From: Eimeria necatrix
Taxonomy: Eukaryota > Apicomplexa > Conoidasida > Eucoccidiorida > Eimeriidae
DNA: 64,000 bases
Direction of reading: 5' to 3'
Assembly (NCBI RefSeq): GCF_000499385.1
Contig: NW_013654934.1
Coordinates: forward strand, 9,083 to 73,082
Shown: positions 56,797 to 64,000 of the stretch, in pieces
How the letters are laid out: each line of letters opens with the position of its first letter
How positions within the stretch are numbered: the first letter of the stretch is position 1
Made by a program: the position numbers and the translations under genes
Notes under the pieces: model-generated
Database searches by the model: none
What the model was told of the DNA's origin: nothing
Seen by the model: the letters and a program-made list of their open reading frames with translations, nothing else

Positions 56797-57217
56797 GGCG
56801 GAGACTGACGAGGGCAAGCCTCTGTTTGAAGGAAAGAAGGGAAAGGTCGAGGCGTCCGCCAACCACTGCAGCAGCAGCACTTTCGAGCAGCAGCTGCAGC
56901 TTCAAGTCGGGGCCCTTAAGTGCTGCTGCTTCTGGGGGGTTTTCTTCTGCGGGGGCCTCTCTGGGAAATGGCTGGAAGGGGCGTGGGTTGAGTGGGGAGG
57001 CGACGCCTCCCTGCTGCTGCTGCTGCTGCTGCTGCAGCTGCTGCTGCTGCTGCAGCTCCAGGCGGTACTGCTGCAGCAGCGCCGTGGCAGAGGCCAGGTC
57101 GCCGGGCCCGAAGGAGGCCAGCTGCTGCGGCTGAAAGGCAGCAGCAGCAGCAGCAGCAGGGGCCGCGGGGCCGCCTAGACCCGGGGGAGGGGGCGGTGTG
57201 GGACTCATTTTCATCAT
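54775..57217 (-). CDS. hypothetical Ala/Gln-rich protein, four or five exons
   Basis: Minus-strand exons 57217-56810, 56631-56389, 56233-55982 and 55629-54775 are all phase 0 with GT-AG boundaries (donors GTCAGT, GTAAAC, GTGAGT), giving 585 residues if the stop at 54775 is used. Exon 1 is proline- then glutamine-rich. Exon 2 holds a helix VDLVHYKQCQLQQLLQHTNL and LLQELEKSREGYLEL. Exon 4 holds KVCGGEQEAYSSLTESELF and two RRTTTLP repeats. No domain is recognised. All three introns carry CTG/CAG arrays, and one carries the ATGC satellite. A C-terminal CCCH finger (54507-54703) may be spliced on. If so it would be an RNA-binding protein. Confidence 0.68.
55665..55914. repeat. ATGC tetranucleotide satellite with dense TGCATGCA sites
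   Basis: About 250 bases of almost continuous (ATGC)n, broken by short variants such as CGTGCATG and CTTCC. It lies in intron 3 of the gene at 54775-57217. TGCATGCA is self-complementary, so the array reads the same on both strands. Confidence 0.93.
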
Positions 57218-58700
57218 CCGTGGGTTTTATTTCCTTTTATTCTTTTCGGAATTGCCGAAAAGAAGAAGTGATGCGAAGAAGGAGCCGCGGGCGAGGCGCT
57301 GGGGGCCGTGAGCTGTCTGTACACCTGAAGCGCGCGCTGCGGCCCCCCCGCCAGGCGCTAGAGCTTCGGCAGTTTCTTTTTTTGAACTGCTTTTTGGGGT
57401 TTTTTGGCGAAGTCGGGGCCGCTGAGAAGCCGGGAAGACGGCAGGGGGCCCCCCGAGGCAGAGGCAAGAGAAAGTCGAGGCAAAAAGGCCGGAAAATGGA
57501 AAGAAAAGACCTTTTGAGCCGCAGAAACGAGGCCAAGGCGGCCGGGGCCAGCGCAGAGAGGAGAAGACTGCGCGGGAGAGGCGTTTGGCTCCATCCCACC
57601 CCTGGGCGGGCCGGGCGCTGCCCCGAAGAAGCCCCGGGCTGCGCCCCGAAGCCCAAATAGTAAAAATAAATAAAAAGAAAAGAAAAAGAAAAGAAAAGGC
57701 GCAGCGGGGGGCGCGGGGGGGAGGCGGCCGAAGGAGAAACGGGAGAGCCCGGGGCGACTTTGGCGGCAAGACAAGTGAGCAGCGCAGGGGAAACCAAATG
57801 CAGATCCGCCACGGAGAGAAATAAAGAAAAGAAAAGAAAAGAAAAAGAACTAATTCAGATCCGCTCCCCAGCAGATTCCTCTCTTCCGAGGCACCGATAG
57901 GGGCAGGGGATGATGCAGTCAACCTCAGCCCCCAGCCAACGCAGCAGGCGGGCCCCCCGGCTGCTCGGTTTGGGCTGTCTAGCCCGCGCGGGGCGCGCGC
58001 GAGGCCCTCGAAATGCTATTCTTTTTCCCTTTTATTATTTGCAAACATTTCTTTTCAAAGTCCCCTTTTTTTTAAGCCCAAACGAGCGGCAGATGCGGCT
58101 CAACCGCGCTGCCTGCGCCTCGGGTCGGCGCACCCCACATTGCCGGGACTTCCGATGTTGCACTCCGCCGTGAAACTTCGCCTATTTTTTCCAAATTTGA
58201 AGCCCCAGAAATTCCAGAAATGCAAATTAAATCCAATTCAACACAATTGCAGCTCCAAAACTCCCTCGGGGGCTCCCCTCCCCCCCTTCCTGCGCACCCT
58301 GCAGTCTCGATGATCGCTACACGCCAGCTGGCTGCCGCTCTTCGCCTCTCGATGAGATCCATCGAAAGCAGCCTTCAAAATTTAAGTTTTAAAATGAAAT
58401 CTTTAAATTATTTTAAGCAAAATTGCATTTTAATGCGCAATCGAGCTTCACACTTCCGCCTCTTGGCCTGCTGCTGCAGCGCTCCTGTTCAGGGTTAGCT
58501 GGGGCTGCTGTGTGCGCGCCCCCGGTAGTCCTTTAAAGGTCATTTAATTAATAAAATGAAATTCAATTGTTGAAATTTAGCAGACTTTACTCAAACGCAC
58601 TTCCCCTGCGGTCCAGAGAGTGCTCGCGGGAGCCTCAGGAACAACTTGCTGCTGATTTCGAACTCAAGGAGTTCAACTTTGCGGCCCCCAGTCCCCAAAC
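57218..58700. other. upstream flank, no gene recognised
   Basis: Starts at the ATG side of the previous gene. Contains an R/K/P-rich GC stretch (57280-57650), an AAAG-type purine run (about 57660-57850), then mixed sequence with CAG patches. Long open frames on both strands come from skewed composition and show no motif. Confidence 0.4.
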
Positions 58701-58736
58701 CCCACCCAGCTCTGCATGCAATGGTGTTTCACTTGC

Positions 58737-60320
58737 ATGCACGACCCAGGGGGGCCCCCAGGGGGCCCCCTGTGGGGCGAAAAGCCCAGGACTGGCCCCA
58801 TTGGGGCCCCAGAGTTGGGGCTTTCGGGCTTTGCTGCGGCCAAGCTATTAGTACCTTTGGGGTAGAACTCGCGGGGTTGAGTGGGCAAGAAAAGGTCCTT
58901 TTGCGGCTTCCAGCTGCTGTGGATGCTGCTGGCAGCTGAGCTGCTGCAGCACAAGCAGCACCACTGCAGCAGCAGCAGCAGCAGCAGCGCAGCAGCCGCT
59001 AAGAGACGCAGCAGCAAAACTTTCCCCTGCACCCCCACGCAGCAGCTACAGAAGCACCAAGGGCTCAGAGCATACTGACAACTCCCAAAGGACTCAGTGC
59101 GGATTCTTTCTCCAGAAAGGACTTAGTGAATATTCGCCATTTTCAAAGAAGTGCATATTAGCCACTTCAAAACAACTAAAAACATATTAACCACCTTCTA
59201 AAAACATAAAAAACTTTTTTCAAATTCACAACTTCCCGAGGACTTCGTGCATATTTGCTGCTCCAGAGAACTAATTGCATCTTAGCTATCCAAACGGACT
59301 TCTTGCAAATTAGCAAGGGCCCCAGGGGGCCCCCCTGTGGGGGGCCCCCTGGGGCCCTGCAGGGGCCCCAAGGGCCCCCAACGCTTACCCCGGGGGCCCC
59401 CGGGGGCCCCCGGGGGCCCATGGGGGCCCCCAGGAGAGTTTGAGGTAAAGAAGCTGCTTCTTATTATTAGGGGTTTGAGTGGAAGCTGTTTTGGGGGCCT
59501 TTTTAATGTTTTAATTTGGCTTTTTAGGTCTTATTTGTGTCACTAGGGGCCCCCCAACTGGCCTGCTGCTTCATCCTGGGCTGTGGCTTTTAAAAGAAGA
59601 AAGAAATCGAAAAACGGAATTGAAGTTTGACCACCAGTGGACCACTGGTCACCCCCAGTCACCCAGCTAAAGGCATGCAAGTCTAATGCACTTTGTAGGG
59701 CTTCAAAAGGCCCAAAGTGATCAAATTCTGCACTAAGTCGGTATTTTTATAATTGAACTAAGTTGGTATTTTTATAATTGAAAAAGAAAGGCACTTTTGA
59801 CAGAAAAGCCTCTTAAAATGCCCCAGAAAAGCTCACAGAGTGTCCTAGAAGGCACTTTGTGGGGAAAAAATTACCTGATTTATTTAAATGATTGTTATTT
59901 TAAAATACTACAAGTACTTTGGCCCCATTATTTTAATTCATTGGGCCCTACAGGGCCCTTATAAAGGGCCCCCAGACCCAGCCGCCAGAGAGGGCCTCGC
60001 CAGCAGTCTCAGGGGGCCCCCACGCTGGATAGAGAGAGTCCTGGGGGGCCCCAGGGGGCCCCCAGGCTTGGAAGAGAGGGTCCTGGGGGGCACCAGGGGC
60101 CCCCCAGGCTGCGTAGGGCCCACGGGGGCCCCAGGGGCCCTCTGGGCTGGGTAGAGTGCCGGGGGCCCCTAGGGGCCCCCTGGCTGGATAGAGCCCGGGG
60201 GGCCCCTAGAGGCTCCCCAGGGTGGGCAGAGCCGTGGAGACCCCCTGGGGCCCCCTGGGGCCCCCTGGGGCCCCCTGGGGCCCCAGGGGGGCCCCTGGGG
60301 CCCCCTGGGGCCCCCTGGGA
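58737..60320. repeat. GGGGCCCC-rich palindromic repeat field, first block
   Basis: Repeated GGGGGCCCCC-type cores occur around 58750-58810, 59320-59430 and 59995-60320. At 60241-60310 the motif CCCCCTGGGG is repeated with a 10-base period. Between cores are short unit-like spacers (for example TAGAGAGAGTCCTGGG). No coding frame is supported; Gly/Pro/Ala readings are by-products. Confidence 0.85.
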
Positions 60321-60579
60321 TGCCGCCGCAGCTCTGCTGCAGCCAGCTGGGACTGTGCGGCAGAGCTGTGGGGCCTTAAGAGTAAATAAAATTAAATCAG
60401 GAGGCCCAGAAATGAATTATTAATCTTTTTAATCCAAAAATAAAATTAAAACAGAAGGCCCAGAAATGAATTATTAATCTTTTTAATCCAAAGACAATGG
60501 CCCCACAAGGCTGGGTGGAGGGCCCCCCAGGTAAAATGCCCAGCAGCAGCCCCGCTGGGGCCTCTGGGGCCCCTTGAGT

Positions 60580-60775
60580 TGCCTACAGCAGCGCAGCTGC
60601 TGCTGCAGCAGCTGCTGCAGCAGCAGCTGTGGCCGCAGCTGCAGCAGCTGCAGCTGCAGCAACTGCAGCAGCTGCAGCAGCTGCTGCAGCCGCTGCTGCT
60701 GAAATTGCTGCTGCTGCTGCTGGAAGCGATTTGCTGCTGCTCCGCTGCTGGCAGCAGCAGCAGCGCCAACAAGGA
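60580..60775. repeat. CAG/CTG array, mixed orientation
   Basis: Interleaved GCTGCAGCAGCTG units that are nearly self-complementary. The array reads as polyQ, polyA or polyL in any frame without other protein signal. Confidence 0.85.
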
Positions 60776-60889
60776 CCCCAGCTGCTGAGGGTTTGGACTT
60801 GTTTATATTCTGCTGCTTAACTGGCGTTTAATAATTATCAAAAAAGAACAAAAATGGACCAAAAGAAACACTTTTCCCTTTTTCTTTTG

Positions 60890-61345
60890 AAGCAAATTAA
60901 ATAAATTAATTTATGCAAACTTATTATTTAATTATTCTGAATTAAAAATGATCACCCCAGCTGTAGTGATCATTCTTAATTTAAATTTAATTAAATAAAT
61001 TAATTTCTATTGATTTATTAATTTAATTTATTATTCATTAAGAAAGATCACTCATGTTGCAGTGATAATTCTTAATTTAAAACAAATTAAAGTAAATTAG
61101 ATTCTGCAAACTTATTTATTTAATTTATTTTTAAATTACAAGAGATCCCACCAGTCGCAGTGATCTTTTTTAATTTAGGATGAAATGAATGAATTAATTT
61201 ATACAAATTTATTTATTTAATTTATTTTTTAATTGAAAAAGATAACTCCAGTTGCAGCCATCACTTTAAACTTGAAACAAATTAAAACAAATTAGTTTCC
61301 GCAAAACTATTTATTTAATTTATTTTTAAATTAAAAATGTTCAAA
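60890..61345. repeat. AT-rich repeat of about 100 bp, four copies, each with a small hairpin core
   Basis: An AATTTATT/AATTAAAT-rich block. At intervals of about 97-108 bases it carries a non-AT core of the form GATCAC..CAG.TG.AGTGATC (about 60950, 61046, 61145 and 61250). The first core is a perfect 9-base stem, AATGATCAC/GTGATCATT, at 60947-60974. The others are degraded versions. Confidence 0.85.
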
Positions 61346-61496
61346 ATAAAATTAATTAATTAATTTCTGCAGCACTTTGGCCAGCGAGCTGGGGGTGGAT
61401 ATTACCTGAAGAAAGATGAAAAGTGTGGCAGCAAATTGAAAAATAAAAAGCAACTTAATCGGATAAATATACTTTTAAAGATTTGTAATAATTAAT

Positions 61497-61622
61497 CTGC
61501 TGCTGCTGCTGCTGCTGTTGCTGCTGCTGCACAAATTCCGAAAAGAAATACTTTTTGAAGCCCATCAGGAAAGACCTTCCGCAAAAGTCTAACGCGCAGC
61601 TCTTACTAGATATTGAAGCTCC

Positions 61623-61669
<47 letters not shown>

Positions 61670-61872
61670 CGGGTGCTGAAGTGGCAGCTAAGTGAAAGCT
61701 GCTGCAGCAAAGGCGCGCTTGTCTCCTTATGGGCAGTTGGCTGCAGCCCCATGGCCCAGCAGCAGCAGCAGCAGTGCCAGCAGCAGCAGCAGCAGCAGCA
61801 GCAGTATCCGCAGCAGTACCAGCAGCACCACCAGCAGCGGCGCCAGCGGCAACGCCAGCTGCAGTACCAGTA

Positions 61873-61911
<39 letters not shown>

Positions 61912-61965
61912 CCAGAGGCCCCGTTCCATTAGCACTTTAGCGCATAAGCGCTGCAGCAGCAAAAT
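61497..61965. repeat. CTG then CAG arrays
   Basis: CTG runs at about 61497-61530 and 61624-61667, then CAG runs at about 61756-61915. The two orientations could fold back on each other. No supported gene. Confidence 0.8.
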
Positions 61966-62149
61966 GGCAGCACGAGGAGCAGCTCGAGCTGCTGGCGCTG
62001 CAGCAAGATCAAGCAGCAGGGGGCCTCAATAGGTGCCTGACCGAGTGCAGCAGCAGCAGCAACGCCAGTGCTGTTTGCTGCTGCTGCAGCAGAAGGCCGC
62101 GGGGGCCTCTCTGCTGCAGCAGCCTTAGAGTGGGGGCCCTCACAGGCTA

Positions 62150-62545
62150 GAGGGGCCCCCGGGGGGCCCCCCAAGATCTTTCTGCTTAGCCGAGTCATGC
62201 CAAGGCCAACTGTGGGGCCCCTTAGGGAGTTCTATTGGCCCCTAGGGCCCCCTAGGGCCCCCTAGGGCCAGCATAGGGCCCCCCAGGCTGCAGGGGGGCC
62301 CCGAGCCTGCAGGGAACTCCGTAGGGTACAGGGGGCCCCCGAAACTGCAAGGGTCTCAGGGGGGCCCCCTATGCTAGGGGAGGGGCCCTGGGCTGCAAAG
62401 GGGGCCCCTAGACTACGGGGGGGCCCCACAGCTGCGTAGGGATCCCTAGGTATCAGGGGGGCCCCTAAGGGTACAGGGGCCCCCAAGGCCCGTGGAATGA
62501 AGGGGGCCCCCTGGGCTGGAAATGGGGGGCCCCCTAGAATATGAG
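62150..62545. repeat. GGGGCCCC-rich repeat field, second block
   Basis: Units of roughly 20-35 bases, each with a GGGGGCCCC core and a short variable spacer (CAGGCTGCAG, AGGGTACAG and similar). Same family style as 58737-60320. Confidence 0.8.
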
Positions 62546-62684
62546 GGTACTGCTGCTGCTGAAGGGAATTCGGGTCTGGCTCTCTCTGGCTCATCACAAA
62601 TAAATAAATTGTTTTAATGACTTTTAGAGAAGTCTTTTAATTCAATATGAAAGAAAGCAGCCCGAGCTGAAGTGTCGCTCTTCA

Positions 62685-62935
62685 GCAGCAATGGCAGCAG
62701 CAGCAGCAACAGCAGCAGCCGCGACAGCAGCAGAAGCAGCAGCGGCAGGGCAGCAGCAGCAGTAGTTGCCGCTGCAGCAGCAGAAGCAGCAGCGGCCGGA
62801 ATACTGCAGCAGCAGCAGCAGAAGTGGCGGTGGCAGCAGCAACAGCAGGAGCGGCAGCTTCGCTGCAGCAGCAGCAGCAGCAGCAGAGCAGCAGCAGCAG
62901 CAGCAGCAGCAGAGCAGCAGCAGCAGTTACGCTGA
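62685..62935. repeat. CAG array
   Basis: Nearly pure CAG with scattered variants such as GCGGCAG. Open in several frames but with no protein signature. Confidence 0.85.
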
Positions 62936-63209
62936 AACAAACGCTGGAGATTGAAAGCAACGCGTCTTAAATGGCTCTGCATGCACAGAGACAACAAAAG
63001 GCCTCGGGGGCCCCACGGGGGCCCCCAATGCCAAAAACGGAAGGGGGGCCCCCCTAAAGACCCAAAGTTCTTGGGCTGCGGCTGCTGCTGCGCTGCAGCA
63101 GCAGCAAGACCCGCCGCAAGGCAGCAGCACCCGGCCAGCGCTGCTGCCCGGGGCCCCCGGGGCCCCCGTGGCTGCGGAGGCCCTCGCCAGGGAGGAAGCC
63201 TTGCTGCGT

Positions 63210-63218
63210 CGCAGCAGA

Positions 63219-63262
<44 letters not shown>

Positions 63263-63395
63263 GTGCCCCGGAATTAAACGACGCTAGCTGCAAGAAGCGC
63301 TTCTGCGGCTGCTGCTGCTGCTGCTGCTGCTGCAGCTGCTGCTGCAGCGCCCAGGGGTCGTGCGGCCGCTGCTGCAGCTGCACGTGGGGACCCCC

Positions 63396-63440
<45 letters not shown>

Positions 63441-63445
63441 GAGGC
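63210..63445. repeat. CTG arrays
   Basis: Pure CTG runs at about 63221-63262, 63308-63345 and 63398-63440, separated by short unique pieces. On the minus strand they read as polyQ/S around short sequences (for example a QKRFLQLASFN segment), which could belong to a gene but are too little to call. Confidence 0.75.
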
Positions 63446-63599
63446 CCGGCGGGGGGCAGCTTGTGCAGCCGTGGCAGTAGTCAATGTCTCTGCGGAGTTC
63501 GGGGGGCCCCCAAAGGGCCCCGCAGCAAAAGAGGCCCACAGAGACAACTAAGGAAGCAGCAGAGGCCCCCAGCAGTACCCTAATGGCATGCAAATCACT

Positions 63600-63990
63600 A
63601 GAGGGCAGCAGCCAGTCCAGGGGGGGCCCCCCGGGGGCCCCCAAGCTGGCCTGGGGGCCCCCCCGGGGGCCCACGCTGCAGCGCAGCAGCATCAGCGAAG
63701 ACACGAAGCAGCAGCAGATGCGCACGCCCTGCAGCAGCAGCTCCTGAGACACAGCAGCACACGCAAGGGGCCCCCACAGTTACTGGGGCCCCCGAGTGCC
63801 TTGGGGGCCCCCTCCTGGGGGCCCCCTCCTGGGGGCCCCTTCCTGGGGGCCCCCTCCTGGGGCCCCCCTGCTGCTGCGGGGGCCCCCAGCCAAGGGGGGC
63901 TCTGGGGCCTTTTAGGGTTCGGGTAGCCCCGAGACATTTTGCTGCTGCGTGCTAGGGGGGCCCCCAAGAGGGTACTAACGGGGGGCCCCT
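63600..63990. repeat. GGGGCCCC-rich repeat field, third block, with a 14-bp tandem array
   Basis: GGGGGCCCCC cores recur. At about 63803-63868 the unit GGGGGCCCCCTCCT is repeated with a 14-base period (four to five copies, few changes). It continues to the window end. Confidence 0.85.
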
Positions 63991-64000
63991 GGGTCTTACC

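Noticed and set aside
57237..57922. Overlapping 140-230-codon open frames on the minus strand
   Set aside because: Biased P/A/R/F composition from GC skew and AAAG runs; three frames are open at once, which marks composition, not coding.
63054..63752. Minus-strand frame of 232 codons with polyQ and polyS
   Set aside because: Mostly CTG-array translation; the few non-repeat residues between arrays show no motif and no splice logic I could confirm.

Overview
The window reads as nuclear DNA of a coccidian apicomplexan, most probably an Eimeria. Grounds seen directly: genes split by short GT-AG introns, CAG/CTG triplet arrays throughout, glutamine-, alanine- and serine-rich homopolymer tracts, a Ty3/gypsy chromovirus (a retroelement class known in Eimeria), and dense TGCATGCA sequence. 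The genus is inference; the species cannot be told.

Layout. 1-6392 holds a decayed chromovirus whose 5' LTR is cut by the window edge. It is followed by a truncated direct LTR and an inverted LTR up to 6978. 6979-20875 is largely gene-poor unique DNA with one clear gene, a triple CCCH zinc-finger/polyQ protein (8925-12015, four exons). The same stretch holds a 245-bp tandem duplication, the remains of an inverted chromovirus (15475-16110), and a solo LTR with a perfect 5-bp target duplication (16202-16643).

21945-27808 (+) is a ten-exon gene joining ankyrin repeats to a complete histone deacetylase domain. 28846-31246 (-) is a DDRGK-domain (UFBP1-like) membrane protein of the UFMylation pathway. 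It is divergent from an alpha/beta-hydrolase-like single-exon gene (32550-34325, +), with a 124-bp tandem duplication between them. 34827-45200 (-) is a many-exon gene resembling NAA25/Mdm20, the auxiliary subunit of NatB. 47104-49423 (-) holds exons of an unrecognised, possibly mitochondrial protein. 50268-51910 (-) is a five-exon SRP40/Nopp140-type nucleolar protein with a satellite array in its last intron. 54507-57217 (-) is a low-complexity gene, perhaps ending in a CCCH zinc finger.

From about 57.2 kb to the end no convincing gene is visible. The sequence there is CAG/CTG arrays, a striking GGGGCCCC palindromic repeat family, and a 450-bp AT-rich hairpin repeat. The identified host genes fall into chromatin and nucleolar functions (HDAC, SRP40), protein modification (DDRGK/UFM1, NatB) and RNA binding (CCCH). 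There is no operon logic. Exon coordinates come from hand-matched reading frames and splice consensus, not transcripts.
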